Positions 42,750-50,681 of a stretch of 51,794 nucleotides of DNA are shown here, in pieces. Made by a program: the position numbers and the translations under genes. Under the pieces are notes generated by a model that had not been told where the DNA came from, did not search any database, and was given only the letters and a program-made list of their open reading frames with translations. This stretch comes from Siphonobacter aquaeclarae (GTDB taxonomy: Bacteria; Bacteroidota; Bacteroidia; Cytophagales; Spirosomataceae): the NCBI RefSeq assembly GCF_900103285.1, contig NZ_FNGS01000013.1:1-51794 (forward strand), read 5' to 3'. Numbering within the stretch: position 1 is the stretch's first letter; each line of letters begins with the position of its first letter.

Positions 42750-43199
42750 TTACGCTGAAAGCAAGGATTTTGCTGTAGCCGAAATCGCCTTCCCTTCCGC
42801 CAGGCCGGCGAGTTCTTTGGTGGCTGTGCCCATGACTTTGCCGATGTCGCCGGGGCCGGTAGCGCCGACGCGGGCGATGATGTCTTTCAGGCGTTCCGTC
42901 AATTCTGCCTCCGAAAGCATTTTCGGGAGAAACTCTTCAATGACCGCTACTTCGGAAAGTTCCTTTTCGGCGAGTTCCTGACGGCCGTTGGCGACATAGG
43001 TTTCCGCAGATTCCTTCCGCTGCTTGACGGCCTTCATCAGGATTTTCATTTCCTGGTCGGACGTCAGCTCGTGCGCCGTTCCCGCGGTTTCCTCCAGGAG
43101 GATAGCAGATTTTATTGCCCGGAGGGCCAGCAGCCGGGGCTGGTTCTTGGCCAGCATGGCTTGTTTGATTTCGGATTCGATGGTTGCTTTTAAGGCCAT
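42750..43199 (-). CDS. yqeY: GatB/YqeY domain protein
   Basis: 149 residues, full family length. [33 protein letters not shown] is the standard beginning, and [46 protein letters not shown] the rest of the first helical domain. The C-terminal part ([16 protein letters not shown]) resembles the tail of GatB, suggesting tRNA or RNA contact. The gene is divergent from pdxJ. Confidence 0.94.
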   Translation of the reverse strand: MALKATIESEIKQAMLAKNQPRLLALRAIKSAILLEETAGTAHELTSDQEMKILMKAVKQRKESAETYVANGRQELAEKELSEVAVIEEFLPKMLSEAELTERLKDIIARVGATGPGDIGKVMGTATKELAGLAEGKAISATAKSLLSA

Positions 43200-43366
43200 T
43201 TCGAAAACAATTAGGACCGGGGATTAGGAATTCCTTGTCCGGTCATCGATTTTTGGTGCGTTATTTAGAACTGTTCTTTGGAAAGAATGGTTCTCGGGCG
43301 TACAAAGCTACAAAATCTCAAGGGCATAGTCGCCGAATATACGTCGCTCCCTGCTGTTCCTGCCTT

Positions 43367-44089
43367 ATGTCTACCCGTCTTTCAGTCAACATCAATAAGA
43401 TCGCCACCCTGCGGAATTCGCGTGGCGGTAACAACCCTGACGTCGTAAAAGCCGCGCTCGATTGCGAGCGTTTCGGAGCCGAAGGAATCACCGTGCACCC
43501 GCGTCCGGACGAGCGCCACATCCGCTACCGGGATGTGCTCGACCTTCACGAAGTACTCACGACCGAATTCAACATCGAAGGAAATCCGACGGAAGCGAAG
43601 TTTGTCGACCTGGTTCTGAAGGTAAAACCGGCTCAGGTGACGCTTGTACCCGATGCGCTCGGGGCCGTTACGTCCAACGCCGGCTGGGATACAATTACCC
43701 ACCGCGAACGCCTCATCGATCTGGTGGGACTGTTTAAAGATGCCGGTATCCGGACGTCTATTTTCGTGGATGCCGATGTACGGATGGTCGAAGGCGCCGC
43801 CGAAACCGGTACCGATCGCATCGAACTCTACACCGAACCCTATGCGCATGGCTATGGTAGCGACCGGGAAACCGCGATTGCGCCGTTTGTTCAGGCCGCT
43901 ATCCGCGTCGGAGAGCTCGGCCTCGGCCTGAATGCCGGGCATGACCTGAGCCTCGAAAACCTGCGGTACTTCCGCCAGCATATTCCCGGCCTGCTGGAGG
44001 TATCGATCGGCCATGCGCTGATTTGCGATGCGTTGTATTATGGGTTGGAGAATACGATTCAGTTGTATTTGAGGGAGGCGAAGGCGTAG
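43367..44089 (+). CDS. pdxJ: pyridoxine 5'-phosphate synthase
   Basis: 240 residues from the ATG at 43367; the open frame extends further upstream without similarity. [34 protein letters not shown] (catalytic His of the dimer lid), [20 protein letters not shown] and GLNAGHDL are the PdxJ blocks. It joins 1-deoxyxylulose 5-phosphate and 3-amino-2-oxopropyl phosphate to give vitamin B6 phosphate. The stop is followed within a base by a compound hairpin. Confidence 0.97.
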   Translation: MSTRLSVNINKIATLRNSRGGNNPDVVKAALDCERFGAEGITVHPRPDERHIRYRDVLDLHEVLTTEFNIEGNPTEAKFVDLVLKVKPAQVTLVPDALGAVTSNAGWDTITHRERLIDLVGLFKDAGIRTSIFVDADVRMVEGAAETGTDRIELYTEPYAHGYGSDRETAIAPFVQAAIRVGELGLGLNAGHDLSLENLRYFRQHIPGLLEVSIGHALICDALYYGLENTIQLYLREAKA

Positions 44090-44216
44090 TTTTTCTCACA
44101 GACTTCACAGAATACACAGACAAAAAATTAAGACAGAGGACGCCTGCTCAACTCAATAGGAGAGGCGTCCTCTGTCTTTTATGCTACCTAAATTTCTGTG
44201 TATTCTGTGAGAAAAA
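44090..44216. repeat. CACAGA-type palindromic repeat with a nested hairpin
   Basis: The outer left arm (44090-44120) is TTTTTCTCACAGA + CTTCACAGA + ATACACAGA; the right arm (44195-44216) is the complement of the same string but without the middle nine-base unit. Inside sits a second perfect 15-bp hairpin (44131-44145 / 44163-44177; AGACAGAGGACGCCT) followed by TTTT. It fills the space between two converging genes. Confidence 0.87.
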
Positions 44217-44218
44217 GA

Positions 44219-44587
44219 CTACTCATTAAACTCAATCCAATACCCATCCGGATCCTGCAAAAAGATCTGCCTGATTCCGTCCGGCCGGGCTTTCGGTCCC
44301 CGGAAAGCCAGACCCTTGCTTCTGAGAAAAGCTTCCGTTTCCAGGATATCCGGAACCTTGATGGCGAAGTGATTTTTGCGGGAACCCAGGGTACCTTCGT
44401 GCAGCGGCTCGGTGCGCGCTCCGAGGAGATGCAACTGCTTGTTGCCCCCCAGGCTGAACCACGCGCCGGGAAAATCAAACGCCGGGCGCGGCAGGGATTT
44501 CCATTCAAGGATTTCCCCGTAAAAATGAATACTCTTTTCCGTGTCGGCCACATACAGGGCCACGTGATCAAGTTCGAGAATCTTCAT
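44219..44587 (-). CDS. VOC-superfamily protein (glyoxalase/dioxygenase fold)
   Basis: 122 residues. LDHVALYVADTEKSIHFYGEILEW with H8 is the first beta-alpha-beta metal-ligand unit, and LQDPDGYWIEFNE with E119 the last. Thus a single module with typical metal positions; it would work as a dimer. Function could be lactoylglutathione lyase or any other VOC activity. The ATG is seven bases after the stop of the large fusion protein, so it is expressed with it. Confidence 0.9.
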   Translation of the reverse strand: MKILELDHVALYVADTEKSIHFYGEILEWKSLPRPAFDFPGAWFSLGGNKQLHLLGARTEPLHEGTLGSRKNHFAIKVPDILETEAFLRSKGLAFRGPKARPDGIRQIFLQDPDGYWIEFNE

Positions 44588-44593
44588 ACGTCG

Positions 44594-47500
44594 TTAAAAC
44601 AAAAAGCCCAGACGAATCATCGGGATGTTTTCCTCGCGGGAGTGCGCGTAGACGAGCGAAATAACCGCCGCCTGATACGGAGCAAACCAAATGCCGCCGC
44701 CTACGCCCCTGTGCCACTGATTGGAATTCTCACCGGGTTGCCACACCCGGCCAATGTCATGGAAGGCCAGCACACCCAGGTATGCCGGGAAGAAGTAGGT
44801 ACGCAGCGTGGCGATTTTCAGGCGGGCCTCCAGGTTGTGGTAGAGGCTGGATTTTCCGGCGAAGCGCGTCCGCCGGAACCCGCGCAGGTTGCTCAGTCCG
44901 CCCAGGGTATTCGACTGGAAAAATTCATAATCGTCAAAGTTCTTGCCTCCGCCCAGGCGCGTGGCGAGGGTCAGGCGGGCCGGCAGCCGGGCCGACCAAT
45001 AAAAAGCCAGCTCTCCCTCCAGCCGGTTCAGGTTTTTCGTGCTTTCCCGCAGGCCTTTGTAAACCAGGTAGTTGGTATTGAGGTAGATACCGCGCGTCGG
45101 ATAGAGCTTGCTGTCCCGGTTGTCGAACGTAAGACCGGCCTTCAGGCCGCCATACCATTTTGTCTTCAGCAGACGGTCGGCTTCCACCGGTCCGACGGTC
45201 TCGAGGTACTGATTGATATACCGGTTTTTGTTTTCCTCCAGTTCAATCTGCTCCACGACCGGACCGGCGAAGAGCGTCAGGTGCGAGCCTACCCGTTTGC
45301 GCAACAGGGCGTCGAGGTGCCATTCTTCGAAACGGGTACGGTAGTAGCGGATTTTTTTGTCCCGGTCAAATACCGTTTCGTTCCCCAGCCCGAAGAAGTT
45401 ACGGACGAAATTCGGTGAGCGTATTTCGGCGTTTACCTGCAGATCCAGAGAGCCGATCAGGTGGGTGAAATCGCCCTGGTAGTCGAAATTATAGGCTTTT
45501 GTTGCAAAGGAGTGGTTGACAGTGATCCGGTGCTGCGCCGCAAACGGATTTTTCCGGAAGCCCTGTTTCCGGATCAATACACCGCCACCGAGGAATACGC
45601 CGTCGTCCGGGTTGAATTGAACCGACACCAGCGGCTGAATCAGGTCATATAAAAACGACTTTCGGTTGTAGAGGTTTACGGATGCATGGTCAGAAAGCTC
45701 TGAACGGGTTTCGTGGCCGCCTTCGAGACGGGTACTGTCTTTGGTGTCATAAACGACGGTCTTTCGCCGTAAGCCATTCACGTGCGACGAATCCCGGATA
45801 TCGTCCATGCCGGTACCGCCGATAATCCGGATGACAGGGCCCCGGACGGCGCTGCCGCCTACCCGGAATACGTCGTTACCGCCGAGGCCGTACAGCCGTA
45901 CTTCGTTGGTTTCTGTCGGGTCAAAAACGCGGGAATAGAGCTCCTTGCCGCCTTTTTTGGTCATGCGGACTTCTGTCTTGCCGTCCGGAAGGCGGTTGAC
46001 GAGGAATAATTCTTCTTTGTCGCTTCCGACGACGTCCACCGCTTTTGCCAGAAACAGGTACTGCTGTTCGGCATAGCGGGTGAGGTCTTCGCGGCGCTGC
46101 CGGAGTTTGGAGGCGATTGTCTCGGCGCTCTGTTTGATGGCGCCGGAGCCATCGGCTGAAACGGGAAACCGGCTCATGGCTTCCGCGATCCGTTCGTCCG
46201 TCAGCCGGTGGCGCAGAGAATCTGCCATCCGGAGCCAGTCGGCCTTGCCGGGTTCGGTCAGGAAGGATCGGTCGAAGTACCGGGCGTTGAAGTTAAAGCC
46301 GGGCACATCCCGGATGGTGAAGCCAAAGCCCTGGAACTTGGGCATAATCCACTTGCGGGAGACGATTTTCGGAAGAATACCTTCGTTGACGAAAAAGGCC
46401 TGGTCCCGGTCCCGCGGAATGGGAATATAGCTCTGGGTCTTTTTGGTTTTTTCAACGGCCCAGCGCCATTGATCGTCGTGGCGGTCCCAGTCGCCCAGCC
46501 ACATATCAAACAACCGGGCGCGGAGTACCTCCTGCTGATTGACCTGATTGTCATTGTCTTCTGCGAGTTTCTGGAGGACTTTATCCGTCGAAATAACCTT
46601 CTTGAATCCGCTGAAGCCATCGTCTCCCCGTTCTTCATACAGAACCATCTGCCCGGCAAACTGGCGCCGGTAAGGACCGAGGGTCGTATCGGCCGGGAGG
46701 CGTACTACTTCGGGATTGGTGTGCAGAACCCCTGCAGCGCCGGCCAGCGGGGGGATCGCGAGCGCGGCATACGGGTGCGAGGCCGATATCTGATCCTGCA
46801 CCAGATCGGCAACAAAGCCGCTGCGCAGGGAGAGGGGAATGGCGTTTTCCGCATACTTTTCCACACTCCGCATGACATACTGCATGCCGCTTTTGGCTTC
46901 CAGCCGCAGGGAGAGCGTCTGCATACCTCCGCCTTTCTGAAGAATTTTCAGGCCGCCGCGTTCGGTAGGGAGATCGACGGTACGGGTCCGGATGGGCGTT
47001 GCCCAAACATCCCGGTAGTTGCTTCCCAGCCACATCCGTTTGCGGAAGCCCGCTCCATAGTGGAGAGAAGCTGCCTGTATTTCAGGTAGTTTGGTTGTTG
47101 TCGGGACGTTGTTAACCGGACGCAGCCGCGGTAACGGAATGACCTGGGAGTAGAGAATACGCCCTTCTGAGAAGGCCGAATCGGGGGCGTAAAACCGGAT
47201 AGTAAGAGAGTCGGCTCCGTAGTCCAGCCGGGCGAACCCTTTGGTACTTTCTGCAAAACGGGAATCGCGGGCTTTCTTTACCGGCGTTTGTTTCGATCCG
47301 CTACCGCTGGTGAGGTAGTAGAGCGAATCCCGCTCGATGAGCTGGAGGTTGTGGTCGTGCCCGTTGGCGTAAAATACATTTCCGTATTGCCGGAGCAGCC
47401 GGACCATTCCGTTGCGGAATAGCTGGTATTTCGGGTGAGGAATATCCTGGATATTACCGATCAGTGTCCGGTAAAGGGGGTAAATAGACCCGATGACGGG

Positions 47501-48223
47501 TAGCGGAACGTACAGCCAGGGTACCTTTTCCGTCAGCGGAAAAAGGTGATCTTTCCAGGTATAATACCCGCCGTGATCCCCGTGGGAGTACATCGGATGG
47601 TGGCCGAGTACGAGTACCTGCCTGTGCTGGTTGCGTTCGAGAATATCTTCGACGGCGATGAAGAACGAAGCGATGTCGGTGGTACCGCAGTCGGACGTTT
47701 CATCCGGTTTGTCCCACGGGTGCAGCCAGTACTGGCTGTCGAAGGCCAGAATGGTCAGTTCAGGGCTGACCGGGATTTCAACCGGCCCCGGGCATCCGCC
47801 TTCCGGTACGAAGACATCGTCCCGGCCGGTGAGCTGGCGGATGTAGTCGGCCTGGTTCCGGACGCGGTTCCAGCCATCCTTATGTCCCTGCTGCCAGTCG
47901 TGATTGCCGGGAATGACGAGGGTTTTTCCCTTGAAATCCCGGATAATGGCCAGTTGGTCTTTGAGTTTCTGTTCGAGCGGAGCGCGGCCCGGTCCGGGAG
48001 CGGGCAGACCGGACGGATAGAGATTATCTCCAAGAAAAGCCATCAGCGCATTAGGTCCGGCCGTGGTCAGCTGTTTCTGCAAGGTGGAGAGTACCGGGTC
48101 GTGCCCCGGTACGGGGTTTCCGGCGTCGCCAAGGAGAAAGACCGAATAGCGGGGGGCCTGCTGTGCCAGGGCGGCGGTCCACCCCAAAAACCAGAAAACC
48201 AATAAAAGGAGACGTTTCGTCAT
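44594..48223 (-). CDS. metallophosphoesterase / kinase-like / outer-membrane barrel fusion protein
   Basis: 1209 residues. Signal peptide 1-20 (TAALAQ). About 25-350: a calcineurin-type phosphoesterase with all metal blocks, GDAG (32-35), GDN (65-67), GNHD (106-109), GHH (207-209) and GHDHN (288-292). About 420-630: an unassigned region with LQKGGGMQ, YVMRSVEK (449-456), LGDWDRHDD (576-584) and PIPRDRDQAFF (601-611), in the order of a Fam20/HipA-type atypical kinase. About 850-1209: a BamA/TamA-like outer-membrane barrel (LRGFRRTRFAGKSSLYHNLEARL). It probably sits in the outer membrane with its enzymes in the periplasm or outside. The phosphatase and barrel calls are firm; the kinase resemblance is my inference. 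Confidence 0.85.
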   Translation of the reverse strand: MTKRLLLLVFWFLGWTAALAQQAPRYSVFLLGDAGNPVPGHDPVLSTLQKQLTTAGPNALMAFLGDNLYPSGLPAPGPGRAPLEQKLKDQLAIIRDFKGKTLVIPGNHDWQQGHKDGWNRVRNQADYIRQLTGRDDVFVPEGGCPGPVEIPVSPELTILAFDSQYWLHPWDKPDETSDCGTTDIASFFIAVEDILERNQHRQVLVLGHHPMYSHGDHGGYYTWKDHLFPLTEKVPWLYVPLPVIGSIYPLYRTLIGNIQDIPHPKYQLFRNGMVRLLRQYGNVFYANGHDHNLQLIERDSLYYLTSGSGSKQTPVKKARDSRFAESTKGFARLDYGADSLTIRFYAPDSAFSEGRILYSQVIPLPRLRPVNNVPTTTKLPEIQAASLHYGAGFRKRMWLGSNYRDVWATPIRTRTVDLPTERGGLKILQKGGGMQTLSLRLEAKSGMQYVMRSVEKYAENAIPLSLRSGFVADLVQDQISASHPYAALAIPPLAGAAGVLHTNPEVVRLPADTTLGPYRRQFAGQMVLYEERGDDGFSGFKKVISTDKVLQKLAEDNDNQVNQQEVLRARLFDMWLGDWDRHDDQWRWAVEKTKKTQSYIPIPRDRDQAFFVNEGILPKIVSRKWIMPKFQGFGFTIRDVPGFNFNARYFDRSFLTEPGKADWLRMADSLRHRLTDERIAEAMSRFPVSADGSGAIKQSAETIASKLRQRREDLTRYAEQQYLFLAKAVDVVGSDKEELFLVNRLPDGKTEVRMTKKGGKELYSRVFDPTETNEVRLYGLGGNDVFRVGGSAVRGPVIRIIGGTGMDDIRDSSHVNGLRRKTVVYDTKDSTRLEGGHETRSELSDHASVNLYNRKSFLYDLIQPLVSVQFNPDDGVFLGGGVLIRKQGFRKNPFAAQHRITVNHSFATKAYNFDYQGDFTHLIGSLDLQVNAEIRSPNFVRNFFGLGNETVFDRDKKIRYYRTRFEEWHLDALLRKRVGSHLTLFAGPVVEQIELEENKNRYINQYLETVGPVEADRLLKTKWYGGLKAGLTFDNRDSKLYPTRGIYLNTNYLVYKGLRESTKNLNRLEGELAFYWSARLPARLTLATRLGGGKNFDDYEFFQSNTLGGLSNLRGFRRTRFAGKSSLYHNLEARLKIATLRTYFFPAYLGVLAFHDIGRVWQPGENSNQWHRGVGGGIWFAPYQAAVISLVYAHSREENIPMIRLGFLF

Positions 48224-48314
48224 AACGGGACGGAAGTAAAGTCCTGGTACAAAGAAACGCGCTTCCCTCCATAAAAAAAGCGAAGGAGGTGAGTAGGAGG
48301 GACATTTCGACCCG

Positions 48315-49364
48315 TCAGGCTGTCAGCAGTTCGGCCGCGCGTGCCGCTACCTGGCTGGCGCTGATTCCGGTCATGCAGGCCAGGTCTCCGCGCCAGCAGG
48401 GCTTGTTGCCAAAAACGGAGCAGGGGCGGCAGGTGAGTTCTTCGGCAGGTATCTGAAGGATATGCGGACCGGTTTGCCCCCAGGGACCAAACCCGGCGAA
48501 TGGATGCGTTCCTCCCCAGATCGACAGCACCGATACTCCGCTGAGGGCAGCCAGGTGCATGTTTCCGGAGTCCATGCAGATCATCAGGTCGAGGCGGGGC
48601 AGAAAAGCCAGCTCGTCTGCCAGCGAGAGTTGGCCCGCTACTACCGTCGTATCCGGTACCTGCGCCCGGAGTTGTTCCAGTTGTTCGATCTCGGCTTTTC
48701 CCCCGCCAAACAGAAAGAAATGGACATCGTGCCGTTTCTGAAGCTGCCGCATAGTTTCCGGAAAGCGGTCGAGCGGCCACATTTTCGCTTCATGCTGGGC
48801 AAAAGGCGCAATACCTACCCATTTTTTGGTTTTCGTGGACAGGCCGTTCCGGGCCAGGAAAGCGTCTGTGCTGCCGGGAGAAAAGGAAGGAAAATAGGGT
48901 GCATTCCCCGGTTTGGCCGAAAACCCGGCCCGGGCGAAAGTGGCCAGGTACCGTTCGACGCTGTGAGGAAGTTGCCGGAAGACTTTATTTTCTTTCCGGG
49001 TGAGGGCTTTTTTCTCGTCCCGCCCTTTGTCGAGTGTCACAGAAGGCACTCCCGCCAGACGGAAGAACAGCTTGAGGATAGACGTCCGCAGGTTTTGATG
49101 GGTATCGATGACGTATTCTACGGGGCCTTCCCGGAGTAGTTCGCGGAAGAGGCGGTAGAGTCCCGGAATGCCTTTGTGGATGCCGTCGAGGTCGGCAGCT
49201 GCCACACGCACGCCGGGAATACCCTCAAAAAACGCCCCAAAGCGGGCGCGGGTAACGACCGTCAACTCGCGATCAGGGTAAGCCGCCGCGATGGCCCGCA
49301 CGGCGGGTGCGAGCAGGGCGACGTCCCCCATCGCGGAAAAGCGGAAAACGAGTAAACGCTTCAT
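48315..49364 (-). CDS. GT9-family glycosyltransferase (heptosyltransferase type)
   Basis: 349 residues. LLVFRFSAMGDVALLAPAVRAI at the start and VGIAPFAQHEAKMWPLDRF and CMDSGNMHLAALSGVSVLSIWGGTHP in the C-terminal half match the ADP-heptose:LPS heptosyltransferase family. It has the two Rossmann-like halves (GT-B). It probably extends the lipid A core; donor and acceptor are unknown. The last residues carry CRPCSVFGNKPCW, several cysteines in a row. It follows the DUF4254 gene by four bases. Confidence 0.92.
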   Translation of the reverse strand: MKRLLVFRFSAMGDVALLAPAVRAIAAAYPDRELTVVTRARFGAFFEGIPGVRVAAADLDGIHKGIPGLYRLFRELLREGPVEYVIDTHQNLRTSILKLFFRLAGVPSVTLDKGRDEKKALTRKENKVFRQLPHSVERYLATFARAGFSAKPGNAPYFPSFSPGSTDAFLARNGLSTKTKKWVGIAPFAQHEAKMWPLDRFPETMRQLQKRHDVHFFLFGGGKAEIEQLEQLRAQVPDTTVVAGQLSLADELAFLPRLDLMICMDSGNMHLAALSGVSVLSIWGGTHPFAGFGPWGQTGPHILQIPAEELTCRPCSVFGNKPCWRGDLACMTGISASQVAARAAELLTA

Positions 49365-49368
49365 TCGG

Positions 49369-49971
49369 CTATTTCTGCTGGTAGAGCACCGGGTTGAGCG
49401 TCGGATCGTTATACATTTTCATTTGCCGGTAGACCTTCATGTACCGCACGCCGGCACGGATGTCTTCGGCCAGTTCGTCGAAACACATCGCCAGATCCTG
49501 TTCCTGCTCCAGCAGGATGCGGAGCTTTTGCTCGGCTTTGCTGCGGTGCTCTTCGGAAGCGTCACTCCGTTCGGCCTGCTCCCGGAAATGGTAGATTTTA
49601 AGCTGAAGGATCGACATGCGGTCGAGCAGCCAGGCAGGCGTTTCGGAGTTAAGACGGGCGCCGGGTTTACGCTCGATCGTCCCGAAAAAAGAAAGAAACC
49701 AGTCGTCAATCCGCTCTACGGTATCCGTGCGGTCCTGGTTGGACTGGTCAATGCGGCGTTTAACGGCAACGAGCTCTTCCGGCGCGATCTGCGGGCTCCG
49801 GATGATGTCTTCCAGGTGCCATTGTACCGTGTCGATCCAGTTTTTTAAGTAAAGCAGCTGGGATATTGTTCCGTTTTCGTACGGATTGGGAATGGGGGTA
49901 TCGATGTCGTCCGTCAGGTGGTAGTCCTGAATGCTCTTCCGGAAAATGTCGTTGGCTGCTTGTGCGTTCAT
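49369..49971 (-). CDS. DUF4254-family protein
   Basis: 200 residues, mostly helical, charged and without signal or membrane segments. The pattern N-P-Y-E-N-G-T-I-S-Q-L-L-Y-L-K-N-W-I-D-T-V-Q-W plus the central RIDQSNQDRTDTVERID and the C-terminal block QMKMYNDPTLNPVLYQQ are those of DUF4254. The family is often next to a GT9 gene in Bacteroidota, as here, which links it to envelope glycan synthesis. No activity is known. Confidence 0.88.
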   Translation of the reverse strand: MNAQAANDIFRKSIQDYHLTDDIDTPIPNPYENGTISQLLYLKNWIDTVQWHLEDIIRSPQIAPEELVAVKRRIDQSNQDRTDTVERIDDWFLSFFGTIERKPGARLNSETPAWLLDRMSILQLKIYHFREQAERSDASEEHRSKAEQKLRILLEQEQDLAMCFDELAEDIRAGVRYMKVYRQMKMYNDPTLNPVLYQQK

Positions 49972-50078
49972 ACGGGTAAACTTTCCGCAAAGCTACCGAA
50001 AAGAAATCAAGTATGCCCGCTGACAGGCCGGAGGACGGCAGTTAGCGGGCATCTGAATGGGTTTTATCGACGTAGAAC

Positions 50079-50600
50079 TCAGGCCTTCGGTTTTTTGTAC
50101 AGCGGAACCGTACTGCACGGTTCGCCAAAAAGAAGCGACTGAACAACAGGCCGGAGCAGGCGCGAAACCTCCACATAAGCGGATACGGGTACCGGGTAAT
50201 TGCTGCACCCTTTCACGACCACGCGGGTGCCCTGGTAATCTTCCGGGTTGATCCGCGAAAGCGCATCGTAAAACAGCTTGTCTTCCAGGGTCTGTAAGTC
50301 CCCGAATACCACCATGTTGGCATAGGGTTCAAGGTGCACGGCGAGGAGCATGTAGGCCCAGGTCGGGACAATGGCGTCTGCCGAGCAGATGACGGCTACG
50401 TTTTTACCTGTGTACTGACTCCAGTCGTGACTTTTGAGAAATTCCCGGAAGTCTTTCTCCCGCAGGATGGCCTCCATGAAAAGGTTGTCTTTCAGGTCAT
50501 AGACGACCCGCTCCCCGGGGTGGTAATACGATTCCAGGTCCAGCGTCACCAGACCGGAATTAGCCACGCGATTGACGATTTCCAAACTTTCCTGCATCAT
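50079..50600 (-). CDS. DUF2480-family protein
   Basis: 173 residues from the ATG at 50600; a further ATG precedes in the frame up to 50654. EIVNRVANSGLVTLDLESYYHPGERVVYDLKD, EKDFREFLKSHDWSQYTGK and CSADAIVPTWAYMLLA are the three DUF2480 blocks. Soluble, cytoplasmic. Found mainly in Bacteroidota; function unknown. Confidence 0.92.
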   Translation of the reverse strand: MMQESLEIVNRVANSGLVTLDLESYYHPGERVVYDLKDNLFMEAILREKDFREFLKSHDWSQYTGKNVAVICSADAIVPTWAYMLLAVHLEPYANMVVFGDLQTLEDKLFYDALSRINPEDYQGTRVVVKGCSNYPVPVSAYVEVSRLLRPVVQSLLFGEPCSTVPLYKKPKA

Positions 50601-50681
50601 TTTCAAAGCCTGTATGGAAGGACGAATGTATACAGCTTCTGTTAAAACAAGCAAGGTTTTTCGACAAACGAAAGTTCCTTA

